Below are positions 1 through 7,300 of a DNA stretch of 11,854 nucleotides, in pieces. Both the position numbers and the translations under genes were made by a program. Positions within the stretch are counted from its first letter, which is position 1; each line of letters begins with the position of its first letter. Under the pieces are notes generated by a model that was given only the letters and a program-made list of their open reading frames with translations, searched no databases and was not told where the DNA came from. Source of the stretch: Desulfuromonadaceae bacterium (GTDB lineage: Bacteria > Desulfobacterota > Desulfuromonadia > Desulfuromonadales > Geopsychrobacteraceae); assembly GCA_030639985.1 (NCBI GenBank), contig DAOWKG010000175.1:1-11854 (forward strand), given 5' to 3'.

Positions 1-347
1 CCCCTCTTGGCAACGACTGAATCTACCTGCAACAGCAACCAACTACGCCCGTCGGTTAACTGTCTGACATCGGTTAACAACCCTGTCAGCGTTACTTTTT
101 GGGCTAAGTTATCAATCTCAATAACTTCCTCACGAGGAGTCAACTGAAACTGGTAATGGAGATTTGAAAAAATCAGCAGCGATAAAAAGAGGAAAAATAA
201 TGCAACAGGATGATGGCGACGAAACAGGTAAGACATGAGCCCGGTGGCAATGGCGCAAAACCAACCGGAGGAGGATGGTAAAACCCAATACGGAGCCAAT
301 ACCAGCCCCGCAATTGTTCCCGACAGCGCAATAAATATCGGCTGCAT
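1..347 (-). CDS. ComEC/Rec2-type DNA internalisation protein, N-terminal part (cut by window edge)
   Basis: The reading frame is open from an ATG at 347 to the left edge of the window, giving 115 residues with no stop. The start has a strong ribosome binding site (GGAGG five bases upstream). Residues 1-25 and about 40-57 are hydrophobic and separated by a short basic loop (RRHH). A soluble segment of alternating beta pattern follows (VTLTGLLTDVRQ, then SWLLLQVDSV). This layout, two or three helices followed by a small beta domain, is that of the DUF4131 N-terminal region of ComEC/Rec2, the inner-membrane channel that takes up single-stranded DNA in competent bacteria. The channel and metallo-beta-lactamase domains that would prove it lie outside the window. 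Another membrane protein with an OB-like insert is possible. It sits 114 bases downstream of fbp on the same strand. Confidence 0.65.
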   Translation of the reverse strand, partial: MQPIFIALSGTIAGLVLAPYWVLPSSSGWFCAIATGLMSYLFRRHHPVALFFLFLSLLIFSNLHYQFQLTPREEVIEIDNLAQKVTLTGLLTDVRQLTDGRSWLLLQVDSVVAKR

Positions 348-461
348 ATCCCCCTCCCGTTATGCATTGATAATTTACAAATAAAATCGATTTCACCACT
401 GTGGACAGAGCCACGTAAAAAAGGAGAAACCGATCAAATATTTAACTGCCTAAAATTATTT

Positions 462-1436
462 TTAACTATTTTTATTTACGCCACTTTCTTTATCATTTTC
501 GAACTTGCGAATCATTTCTTCGGCCATAGCGACATCCTTTTTACAACCGATAAACACTGGTGAGCGTTCATGAATCTGCGTTGGGAGCAAATCAAGTATC
601 GGCTTACGACCATCCGAAGCAGCACCACCAGCCTGTTCGATTAAATAAGCCATCGGGCTTAATTCAAACAGCAAGCGTAATTTACCCTCAGGCATATTCT
701 GCAGATGGGGATAGAAGAAAATCCCCTGCCCTTTGAGTAAAATTTGATTGATATCGGGGACAAAACCACCACTGTAACGTAATTTCACCCCCCGTTTCTC
801 AAGCTTGGTAACAAACGCTTCAACCCCGGGAGTATAAAGATTGCGCTGGCCACCGGGAGAATAAAGGTTGCCCTGCGGTTTGATCATAATGTTTTCCTGC
901 AGCAGAGTGTACTCACGCAGCATATTCATCCCAAACTCATGCACCCCTTTACCGACACTGTATACCAAGGTGGTACGGGGACCATAAAGGATGTAGACGG
1001 CAGCAACCTGTCTACGTCCAGGTTGCAACAGGTCACACCCTTCGAATATAGAAACAATAGTACCAACAGCCAGATTAACATCGACCAGCGAAGAACCGTC
1101 CAAAGGATCAAAAGCAACCGAATACTTGCCGTCGCAATCGGGGGAAACCGGGATAATTTCATCCATCTCTTCAGACATCATATTGGCAACTACACGGGAG
1201 TGATCAAGTCGCTTCCGCATAATTCGATCGGCCAAGACATCGAGCTCTAACTGTTGTTCGCCATAAAGGTTTGAAGTACCAGCCACACCGAGATCACCAG
1301 TACTGATTGAGTGGATAATATATTTCGAGGCTTCAGCAATTTCACAAATCAAATGGGTCAAATTTTCGTTAACATAATGCTCACGTAAATGACGGCGCAA
1401 ATCAATTTGAAATTTCGTTTTTCCCGGTTTAGGCAT
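462..1436 (-). CDS. fbp: Fructose-1,6-bisphosphatase, class I
   Basis: This 324-residue protein hydrolyses fructose 1,6-bisphosphate to fructose 6-phosphate, the committed step of gluconeogenesis, in the cytoplasm. The class I signature is complete. An EE pair (residues 89-90) and the metal-binding motif DPLDGSS (110-116) supply the Mg2+ ligands. A substrate-binding segment RYSGGFVPDINQILLKGQG lies at 220-238, KLRLLFE at 252-258 and the HERSPVFIG element at 289-297. Length matches the bacterial family (about 330). The ATG at 1436 is preceded by AAGGAGGT with a nine-base spacer, which fixes the start. The gene has its own sigma70-like promoter and appears monocistronic. The C-terminal tail after residue 310 is charged and variable, as usual. 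There are no missing catalytic residues. Confidence 0.96.
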   Translation of the reverse strand: MPKPGKTKFQIDLRRHLREHYVNENLTHLICEIAEASKYIIHSISTGDLGVAGTSNLYGEQQLELDVLADRIMRKRLDHSRVVANMMSEEMDEIIPVSPDCDGKYSVAFDPLDGSSLVDVNLAVGTIVSIFEGCDLLQPGRRQVAAVYILYGPRTTLVYSVGKGVHEFGMNMLREYTLLQENIMIKPQGNLYSPGGQRNLYTPGVEAFVTKLEKRGVKLRYSGGFVPDINQILLKGQGIFFYPHLQNMPEGKLRLLFELSPMAYLIEQAGGAASDGRKPILDLLPTQIHERSPVFIGCKKDVAMAEEMIRKFENDKESGVNKNS

Positions 1437-1501
1437 TGGACTGAAACCTCCTTGGATTCAGCTAAAAAATATAAAGTTGGTCTTACCACGAAAAGATGGT
1501 C

Positions 1502-1530
1502 ATTTTACCCTAATTTAATTCGATCAGCAA
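1502..1530 (-). promoter_or_regulatory. Sigma70-type promoter of fbp
   Basis: On the minus strand the sequence reads TTGCTG (1530-1525), a 17-base spacer, then TAAAAT (1507-1502). This is a good -35 and a five-of-six -10 at ideal spacing, about 60 bases upstream of the fbp start. The call rests on motif match only. Confidence 0.5.
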
Positions 1531-1565
1531 CCATGAACTTTTATTAATTTTCCTCTTGGACAACA

Positions 1566-2354
1566 TCAATTATCTAACGGAAAATCACACCACAACAAGG
1601 TGGCACCAACTACCGCCAGCGGAATTGAGAAGAATTGGACAAATGGAATAGCAAGCACGATAAAAACCCCACAGGCATAACCGAGCATCAAGATGGGGCG
1701 TTTGAAAATGTAACGACGTTGCTCGGCAAAGCTAAGTTGCTTACGCATCAAAACAAATGCCATATATTCGATCACTAAGAAAAACAGGGTAAATGCCGGT
1801 GCTAACACGGCATAAATAAGTGAGCCGATTCCTGGGATAAAATTAATGCCGAACAGCAATGCCATACCGACAACAAACACCGTCATTTTTTTTATTTCAA
1901 CAAATAGCGCATGGCGCGATTCCTGCCAGAACCGGCTCAAACTGAAACGTTCGCCATTAGCAATCCCGCTGACATACACCTCAGTTTTTTCAGACAATAG
2001 TTCGTTAAAAGGGGAAGCGATTAAATTGCCAATGACAGTAAAAGCGAAAAATACCACTACAGTGGTCAACAACAAAGCCACCATCCAGGCAAGATAATAG
2101 AGGATCACTCCGTACCAGACCTCAGTTCCAGGGGCGTAGGTTTCGAGCATCCCTTGAAACAAGTCGAGGCCGAAATAAACCGTGGTAGAAAACACCAATA
2201 GATTGATTAAAAACGGAATGATCAAATAGCGCAACAAGCCCGGTTGCTGACGAAATAACTTAACTGCTCGCAAAGGATAGCTGATGCCTCTGGCAAAACC
2301 GGATACCGGTTTAACCACTGCGGTAACGCCACTAATCACGAAACCATCCGGCAC
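1566..2354 (-). CDS. EI24/CysZ-like integral membrane protein
   Basis: This 262-residue protein has hydrophobic segments at about 42-62, 82-108, 157-202 (probably two helices) and 222-247. The family features are a basic amphipathic N-terminus ending in a QQPGLL turn, an IASPFNELLSEKTE element (112-125) after the second helix, a GINFIPGIGSL re-entrant-looking segment (169-179), and a C-terminal SIPLAVVGATLLWCDFP. These match the EI24 domain of CysZ-type proteins. E. coli CysZ supports sulfate uptake, but the domain is broader than that function and no cys genes are nearby, so the substrate is unknown. The GTG start at 2354 gives a 19-base overlap with the upstream SDR gene, implying translational coupling. 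The ribosome binding site is poor, and GTG codons at residues 6 and 13 are alternative starts. Confidence 0.75.
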   Translation of the reverse strand: MPDGFVISGVTAVVKPVSGFARGISYPLRAVKLFRQQPGLLRYLIIPFLINLLVFSTTVYFGLDLFQGMLETYAPGTEVWYGVILYYLAWMVALLLTTVVVFFAFTVIGNLIASPFNELLSEKTEVYVSGIANGERFSLSRFWQESRHALFVEIKKMTVFVVGMALLFGINFIPGIGSLIYAVLAPAFTLFFLVIEYMAFVLMRKQLSFAEQRRYIFKRPILMLGYACGVFIVLAIPFVQFFSIPLAVVGATLLWCDFPLDN

Positions 2355-3220
2355 GCTGGCAAGCCCATTTCAAGGGTCGGATAACGCAATTCAATGCCTA
2401 ATTTTTCAATCATTTTACGATTAGACATCCGCCGGGACTCCTGCAAGAATGAGAAGGTTAACGGATTCATCTGTTTCTCCGCCTCCGCCCAGGTCAGTTG
2501 TACCGGTTGCGGCAGTTCATACATAGTGGCTACAGCCATAAAATAGTGACTCATGCTACTTTGCTCACCATCGCAAACATTGTAGATCTCGCCATCCTCA
2601 CCAGTTACCATTGCTGCAAGGCAAATCTGCACCAGATCAAGGCTATGAATCCGATTAGTTACCGGAGCATCTTCGGGTCGCAAAACTTCATGACCCTTTT
2701 TGAGCTGTGAGATTGGCAACCGTCCCGGCCCATAAATCCCAGTTACCCGCAGGATAACCAGTTCAAAACCCAACTTTTCAGCCTTGGCCTGTAATTGACT
2801 CTCGGCACTGATACGCCGCTTGGCCCGACTGGTCTGGGGATTAACCGGGGTATCTTCAGTTACCTGATCATCACCACAATCACCACAGTCACCGTAGACG
2901 CCACTGGTGCTCATATAGACAATCTTGGCGGGACAATTTTCGGCGGTTAATTTACGACAAAAATTAAACATCCGATAATCGCTCAAACCACCACCCTGTG
3001 GCGGCATAAGATAAAACAACTGCTGCCCGGCCATATCAAAATCGTGGACATCATCACGATAATCAAAATTTGCGACAATGGTTTTAATCCCGGCAGATTC
3101 GGGAACCTTTGTCCCCTCTTCAAAATGAATTGTTGCCTGTACGTTATTTCCCGCAGCAATCAACTCTCGAGCAACCCGAAATCCAATATCTCCACACCCA
3201 ATAATTGTAAAAGCAGCCAT
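2336..3220 (-). CDS. NAD(P)-binding SDR/epimerase-like protein (YeeZ-type)
   Basis: This 294-residue protein has a Rossmann fold. The nucleotide-binding turn is GCGDIG (residues 8-13), followed by a helix and the second strand VQATIH. The active-site serine region is VYMSTSGVYGD (101-111). ILRVTGIYGPGR (156-167) and NRIH (189-192) are typical of atypical or extended SDRs of the NAD-dependent epimerase family. The classical YxxxK pair is not clear: the segment after the serine reads SRAKRRISAE, closer to the R-x-x-AE pattern of YeeZ-like proteins. The substrate cannot be named. A short internal repeat, GDCGDCGDD (111-118), follows the active-site strand. The ATG at 3220 has a GGAG five bases upstream. 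The 3' end overlaps the EI24 gene, so the two are probably cotranscribed. Confidence 0.85.
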   Translation of the reverse strand: MAAFTIIGCGDIGFRVARELIAAGNNVQATIHFEEGTKVPESAGIKTIVANFDYRDDVHDFDMAGQQLFYLMPPQGGGLSDYRMFNFCRKLTAENCPAKIVYMSTSGVYGDCGDCGDDQVTEDTPVNPQTSRAKRRISAESQLQAKAEKLGFELVILRVTGIYGPGRLPISQLKKGHEVLRPEDAPVTNRIHSLDLVQICLAAMVTGEDGEIYNVCDGEQSSMSHYFMAVATMYELPQPVQLTWAEAEKQMNPLTFSFLQESRRMSNRKMIEKLGIELRYPTLEMGLPACRMVS

Positions 3221-3294
3221 TTTTTCTCCATCCTTATATAGTTAAAACTATTGATTCTAGTCCAAGTTTTTCAGTTGCTACCCATGCTCCATTT

Positions 3295-3312
3295 TCCCCG
3301 ATAGAAAGGGGA
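3295..3312. other. Short GC hairpin between pepN and the SDR gene
   Basis: TCCCC and GGGGA pair around an eight-base loop (GATAGAAA), 23 bases past the pepN stop. There is no U-tract on the minus strand, so it is not a standard intrinsic terminator. It might slow transcription or protect a 3' end. Confidence 0.3.
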
Positions 3313-3334
3313 TGATTTGCAACCTATCAGGCTC

Positions 3335-5974
3335 CTAAACCAAACTTTTACTGACTATTTCACTTAAATCGCGGGACAACTCCAACGGTTGCAACCGTAG
3401 CAATTCAGAGCGCAACAACTCTCGTCGTTGCGGTTCCAGCCGTTTCCAGCGGGTCAATGGCGCAGCCAGACGGGCAGCTATCTGGGGATTACGTTTATCG
3501 AGTTCGATAATTTTCTCAACCAACAAACGGTAACCGGAACCATCAGCCTGATGAAAGACGGCCATATTCTGGCTGAAAGCCCCCAACAATGCCCGTACCC
3601 GGTTCGGGTTACTCAAAGCAAAATCGGGGTGCTGCAACAAACTTTCAATGGCAGCAAAGGTGTCATCCCGATGTGATAATGCCTGCACGCTGAACCACTT
3701 ATCCACCAATAATGGTTGGTGTCGCCACTGCTGGTAAAAATCGTCAATAACCTCATCCCGTTCTGGGGCAGAACTTTCAACCAGTGCCGAAAATGCCGCT
3801 AACCTGGCGGTCATATTGGTTGCCGCACGGTACTGCTTTAAACCAAGTTCGGTGGTTTCCACCTCACCCAGCCGCACCAATAGTGACAGGCAAAAGTTTG
3901 CCAGACTACGCTTACCTACGGCACTCGGATCAAGGGAATATTCGGCACTAGCTTCGGCAGAATCGATATAGCGAGCCAGCAACAGTTCGCGATTTTCCAG
4001 CGCTAACTGCTGCAACGCCAAATCCCGTACTTCCCGGATTATCTGTGGATCGAATTCCTCCAGTTGTTCAGCCAGATATTGTTCACTCGGCAAGGTCAAT
4101 AATTGTGTCAGTAAGCTCTGATCAACCTGCCGATCCTCCAACGCCTTACTCCAGGCAGTGAGAAATACAGAACGTAAAACCGTAGCACCGTTTTGCAGGG
4201 ACACGCTATAAAGGCACAATAATTCCCTTAGCGCCAAGGTCTGACCGGCCTCCCAACGGTTAAAGGCATCACTGTCATGCGCCATACGGAAAGCGAGTTC
4301 TGCGTCTCGATAGTCACTTTGTAGTTTAACTGGAGCCGAAAAACCACGTAACGGGGATAAAACCGGCTCTTCAGCAACACCGGTAAAAACAAATGACTGC
4401 TCTGTCTCTGTCAATTCAACTATCCGGGTGGTACTGGCGGCAGAACCATCACCAGCTAACTGGAGGGGTAAATCATTGCCATCAGCACCGATCAAGCCTA
4501 TGGCAATAGGGATATGGAATGGCTCTTTGGTCTCTTGTCCCGGCGTTGGCGAGCAACGCTGAGATATATTTAAAGTAAAGGTCTGCTGTTTAGCATCATA
4601 GATCGACTCAATTTGAACCTGTGGTGTTCCTGCCTGTGAATACCAACGCTTAAAAATGGTGAGATCGATACTGCCAGCATCTTCCATCGCTTTAACAAAA
4701 TCGTCACAGGTAACCGCTTGGCCGTCGTGGCGTTGCAGATAAAGCTTAACCCCAGCGGTGAATTTTTCTCCACCAAGCAGTGTCTGCATCATCCTGATAA
4801 CTTCGGCACCCTTATTGTAAATGGTAGTAGTGTAAAAATTATTAATTTCCTGATACGAGGCCGGACGCACCGGATGTGCCATCGGCCCGCCGTCTTCAGG
4901 AAACTGAAATTGGCGCAAAATCCGGACATCTTCAATCCGTTGCACCGCTGCCGAGTTCATATCGGCAGAAAATTGTTGGTCGCGGAAAACGGTCAATCCC
5001 TCTTTCAAACTGAGTTGAAACCAATCCCGACAAGTGACTCGATTACCGGTCCAGTTGTGGAAATATTCGTGCCCTATGACCCCTTCTACCCCGAGATAAT
5101 CGGTGTCGGTAGCGGTTTCTGGATGGGCCAACACATATTTCGAGTTAAAAACATTGAGCCCTTTATTTTCCATTGCCCCCATATTGAAATCATCAACAGC
5201 GACAATCATATAACGATCGAGATCGTATTCCAGACCAAATTTTTCCTCATCCCAACGCATAGATTTTTGCAGTGACGCCAAAGCATGATCGCAATAATTG
5301 CGATTACGCTCTTCAACATAAACCTGCAACAAAATGTCTCGCCCCGACATGGTGGTAAAATGATCTTCAAGGCAGACCAGATCACCAGCAACCAAAGCAA
5401 ACAGATAGCCCGGTTTTAAAAAGGGATCTTCCCAGACCGCATAATGACGACCCGACTCTAATTCACCCTGCTCCAGCAGATTGCCATTACTTAGCAATAC
5501 CGGATATTTCTTATCAGCTTCCATCCGCACCCGAAACCGTGCCAGAACATCGGGACGATCTGGATAATAGGTGATTTTTCGGAAGCCCTGTGCTTCGCAT
5601 TGGGTGCAAAAATTACCACCGGTAAGATACAACCCTTCGAGAGCGGTATTATTCAGCGGATCGATCCGGTTTTTGATTGTCAGGACAAACTTCTCGGGGA
5701 CAGCTGCAATACTCAAACTTTCTGCATCCTGGGTATAATCAGCACCGTCAAGAATTACATCATCAAGTTTGATTTCAAGTAATTCTAGCTGTTCACCATC
5801 GAGAACCAGCGCTTCCGTCCTGCCACCACGATCGGGGTTCAAAAACATATGCAAAGTTGACGTAACCAGAGTAGCTGAATCGTACAGATCAAATTTCAAA
5901 TCGACCTGTTCAACCAGATAAGCAGGGGTTTTATAATCTTTGAGATGAATTGTTTCGGAAGTTTTTTTTGACAT
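3335..5974 (-). CDS. pepN: Aminopeptidase N (M1 family zinc metallopeptidase)
   Basis: This 879-residue cytosolic enzyme removes N-terminal amino acids from peptides. The exopeptidase motif GAMEN is at 266-270. The zinc-binding HEYFH is at 302-306, and the third ligand is Glu325 in LKEGLT, 19 residues later, giving HExxH-x18-E. E. coli PepN, from memory, has the same motifs at nearly the same positions in about 870 residues, so this is the PepN-type long M1 enzyme with the C-terminal alpha-helical superhelix. Residues 1-200 form the N-terminal beta domain. No signal peptide is present. The start at 5974 is chosen by alignment with the PepN N-terminus; the ribosome binding site is weak. The SDR gene follows after 114 bases, so the two may or may not be cotranscribed. 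Confidence 0.97.
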   Translation of the reverse strand: MSKKTSETIHLKDYKTPAYLVEQVDLKFDLYDSATLVTSTLHMFLNPDRGGRTEALVLDGEQLELLEIKLDDVILDGADYTQDAESLSIAAVPEKFVLTIKNRIDPLNNTALEGLYLTGGNFCTQCEAQGFRKITYYPDRPDVLARFRVRMEADKKYPVLLSNGNLLEQGELESGRHYAVWEDPFLKPGYLFALVAGDLVCLEDHFTTMSGRDILLQVYVEERNRNYCDHALASLQKSMRWDEEKFGLEYDLDRYMIVAVDDFNMGAMENKGLNVFNSKYVLAHPETATDTDYLGVEGVIGHEYFHNWTGNRVTCRDWFQLSLKEGLTVFRDQQFSADMNSAAVQRIEDVRILRQFQFPEDGGPMAHPVRPASYQEINNFYTTTIYNKGAEVIRMMQTLLGGEKFTAGVKLYLQRHDGQAVTCDDFVKAMEDAGSIDLTIFKRWYSQAGTPQVQIESIYDAKQQTFTLNISQRCSPTPGQETKEPFHIPIAIGLIGADGNDLPLQLAGDGSAASTTRIVELTETEQSFVFTGVAEEPVLSPLRGFSAPVKLQSDYRDAELAFRMAHDSDAFNRWEAGQTLALRELLCLYSVSLQNGATVLRSVFLTAWSKALEDRQVDQSLLTQLLTLPSEQYLAEQLEEFDPQIIREVRDLALQQLALENRELLLARYIDSAEASAEYSLDPSAVGKRSLANFCLSLLVRLGEVETTELGLKQYRAATNMTARLAAFSALVESSAPERDEVIDDFYQQWRHQPLLVDKWFSVQALSHRDDTFAAIESLLQHPDFALSNPNRVRALLGAFSQNMAVFHQADGSGYRLLVEKIIELDKRNPQIAARLAAPLTRWKRLEPQRRELLRSELLRLQPLELSRDLSEIVSKSLV

Positions 5975-5998
5975 ATTTGACCATCAGTGCGGAGAATG

Positions 5999-6027
5999 AG
6001 TTTAATTTTGGATCAAGAAGATAACAA
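5999..6027 (-). promoter_or_regulatory. Possible sigma70 promoter of pepN
   Basis: On the minus strand TTGTTA (6027-6022) is followed by a 17-base spacer and TAAACT (6004-5999), 25 bases before the pepN start. The -35 is good and the -10 matches four of six. This would leave a leader of only about 20 bases, consistent with the weak ribosome binding site. Confidence 0.35.
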
Positions 6028-6551
6028 ATTTTCTTTAGACTATCATTTTTTTTATGGGACGGGAGAATAATTGAAGTGAAATATAAATATCGCATTATAA
6101 TTAATGCTGGCAGACAGGTATTTGTTACGTGTTCACTTAATACCGATTTACAAACAAAAGAGGTCGCAGGGTTGCGGCCCAGCTCGCAAACTCACACGGG
6201 CTGATTTGATACGACATTGCTATAATGAAATAATGGGAAAAGGTCAACTTGCTCTAAAACGACCAATCCAGCAGTACTCTTCCATTGCACCCACAGTTCT
6301 CGCAATATACAGCCCATCGAGCAATTTTATGCTCGTTGGGGCCGGTCGTCCTCAGATGCTAACGTGATCAAATCTAGTTGCGGTATCCAACCACTTCCAT
6401 TCCCAGCAGCGATAAGAAATCTTGCACCAGAAATAAAAAGAGTTTCTTTTGCTTCGTTTTCATTGCGATCAAAGAAAATGAAGACGGCTGTCGGTCCGAG
6501 CACCGACGGTTCTAAATTATTGGTTCACGACTAACAGTTCCTTACAAAGCC

Positions 6552-6593
6552 GTATTCCGTGGACACGTAACAAAGTACATGTCCCCGGAATAC
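6552..6593. repeat. 42-nt near-perfect inverted repeat (REP/MITE-end-like hairpin)
   Basis: The outer stem GTATTCCG/CGGAATAC (8 bp) is followed by a single mismatch, GGACA/TGTCC (5 bp), a second single mismatch, and GTA/TAC (3 bp) around the loop ACAAAG. A further C-G pair can be added outside (6551/6594). It begins 21 bases past the ferredoxin stop and lacks a U-tract on either strand. Single symmetric mismatches in a long stem are typical of REP-type palindromes mobilised by IS200/Y1-like transposases, but no transposase is in the window. It may also stabilise the 3' end of the ferredoxin mRNA. Confidence 0.6.
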
Positions 6594-6614
6594 GCGCCTT
6601 ATGCTAGAGCCAAA

Positions 6615-6821
6615 TCAGAACCCACAGCCAACATCCTTATATTCATCTTCATAATCAATCGCCCCTTTGGGACAAGCAGGGATACAAATACCATCAAAAT
6701 CACATTTTGATTCATCCAGAACCGCTTTACCATCGACCAGACTGATCGCTTTTTCGGGACAAATATCAATACACCTGGCACTTCCACAACACAAATTTTG
6801 ATCAATAATAATCTTCAACAT
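6615..6821 (-). CDS. Small dicluster ferredoxin with both second-position cysteines replaced
   Basis: This 68-residue protein has the two-motif layout of bacterial 2[4Fe-4S] ferredoxins: CCGSARCIDICP (11-22) then EKAI, and CDFDGICIPACP (40-51) then KGAI. The usual spacing is C-x2-C-x2-C-x3-CP. Here positions 11, 17, 21 and 40, 46, 50 are cysteine, but the second ligand position is Ser14 in the first motif and Asp43 in the second. An adjacent Cys12 and a near-terminal Cys66 are extra. Asp at this position is known in other ferredoxins, where it favours a [3Fe-4S] or exchangeable site, so the cluster content here is uncertain. The start ATG at 6821 has GGGAG nine bases upstream; the same frame is open farther upstream, but that part overlaps the neighbouring gene. 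It lies 28 bases after the DUF2007 gene, probably in the same transcript. Its redox partner is unknown. Confidence 0.9.
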   Translation of the reverse strand: MLKIIIDQNLCCGSARCIDICPEKAISLVDGKAVLDESKCDFDGICIPACPKGAIDYEDEYKDVGCGF

Positions 6822-6849
6822 AGCAACTAACTCCCAAATTAGAAATTTA

Positions 6850-7167
6850 CTAATCACGCAACGTGCCACAAGACCAACAGGCACCGAACTGACCTTCACA
6901 GTGTTCACCACAATGTAAACAAATCCAGGGATCAGCAACGGACTTATTATCCTCCAACCAAGCCCGAAGAAACATTTCAGCCCGGGGAAAAGCTTCGTCG
7001 TCAACAACCCAAAGTTCTGGACTACACTCAACAAAAGGAATTTCGCCAACAGCTGAGGATAATTGATCATTCCGCAAAATGCACTCAATCCCCTCATGGA
7101 CAAGAATTTCCTTGAGAAGTCCAGCTTGCAGTCGATCCCAATAACAAAAAACATGCAGCTTTTTCAT
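6850..7167 (-). CDS. DUF2007 domain protein with C-terminal zinc ribbon
   Basis: This 105-residue protein has two parts. Residues 1-72 (KLHVFCYWDRLQAGLLKEIL, then EGIECILRND, then ELWVVDDEAFPRAEMFLRAW) match the ferredoxin-like fold of DUF2007, annotated as a putative prokaryotic signal-transducing domain related to PII. Residues 81-102 form a zinc ribbon, WxCxxCGE followed by CWSCG, with Cys83, Cys86, Cys97 and Cys100 as likely ligands and an additional Cys90. The function is not established. The ATG at 7167 lacks a clear ribosome binding site, although the N-terminus fits the family. It is the first gene of a probable two-gene unit with the ferredoxin and is divergent from ilvA. Confidence 0.8.
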   Translation of the reverse strand: MKKLHVFCYWDRLQAGLLKEILVHEGIECILRNDQLSSAVGEIPFVECSPELWVVDDEAFPRAEMFLRAWLEDNKSVADPWICLHCGEHCEGQFGACWSCGTLRD

Positions 7168-7270
7168 GGCAACCAGTATATCATTTCCAGAGTAATTTTA
7201 TATAGAAACTAAACATGGTTGTTTTTCATCCTCCCATATAAATTCTAAACTTGAAAATCGGCTTACCGAT

Positions 7271-7300
7271 ATGGAACTCATTTTATTATGCAAGAAATGA
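7271..7300 (+). other. Nine-codon upstream ORF touching the ilvA start
   Basis: An ATG at 7271 opens a nine-residue frame (MELILLCKK) that ends with TGA at 7298-7300. That stop overlaps an in-frame ilvA ATG at 7297 as ATGA. Four of nine residues are Ile or Leu. A small hairpin, ATCGG-CTTA-CCGAT (7257-7270), sits directly before it. No ribosome binding site precedes it and no attenuator is seen, so it may be chance. Confidence 0.2.

Larger units (their letters stand above)
5975..6614. other. 640-base gene-free, hairpin-rich interval
   Basis: No reading frame here has a credible start with a ribosome binding site or a recognisable family. It holds several inverted repeats: 6314-6339 (CGAGCA/TGCTCG inside a CCA/TGG outer stem), 6452-6483 (ten pairs, CTTCGTTTTC with GAAAATGAAG including one G-U), 6488-6509 (GTCGGT/ACCGAC plus two more pairs), and 6552-6593. 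An extended -10-like TGCTATAAT on the plus strand lies at 6218-6226. On the minus strand two short open stretches in different frames (6503-6327, and about 6345 to 6244) may be remnants of a decayed gene. The rest, 6030-6170, is AT-rich with nothing recognised. Confidence 0.6.

Noticed and set aside
130..414. Minus-strand 94-codon frame near the left edge
   Set aside because: It is out of frame with the ComEC-like sequence, which is open to the window edge and has a strong ribosome binding site at 347.
4718..5275. A 185-codon plus-strand frame inside pepN
   Set aside because: It is antisense to the zinc-binding and GAMEN region of an intact aminopeptidase, with no ribosome binding site or family features.
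6104..6367. An 87-codon plus-strand frame in the pepN-ferredoxin gap
   Set aside because: No ribosome binding site, no recognisable domain, and it runs through hairpin sequences; probably not coding.
6822..7154. A longer ferredoxin starting upstream in the same frame (179 codons)
   Set aside because: The extra part overlaps the DUF2007 gene in another frame, has no ferredoxin character, and ATG 6821 has GGGAG at proper spacing.
7168..7287. Sigma70 promoters for the divergent ilvA and DUF2007 genes
   Set aside because: TATAAA- and TATACT-like boxes exist on each strand, but none has a matching -35 at 16-18 bases, so no specific site can be supported.
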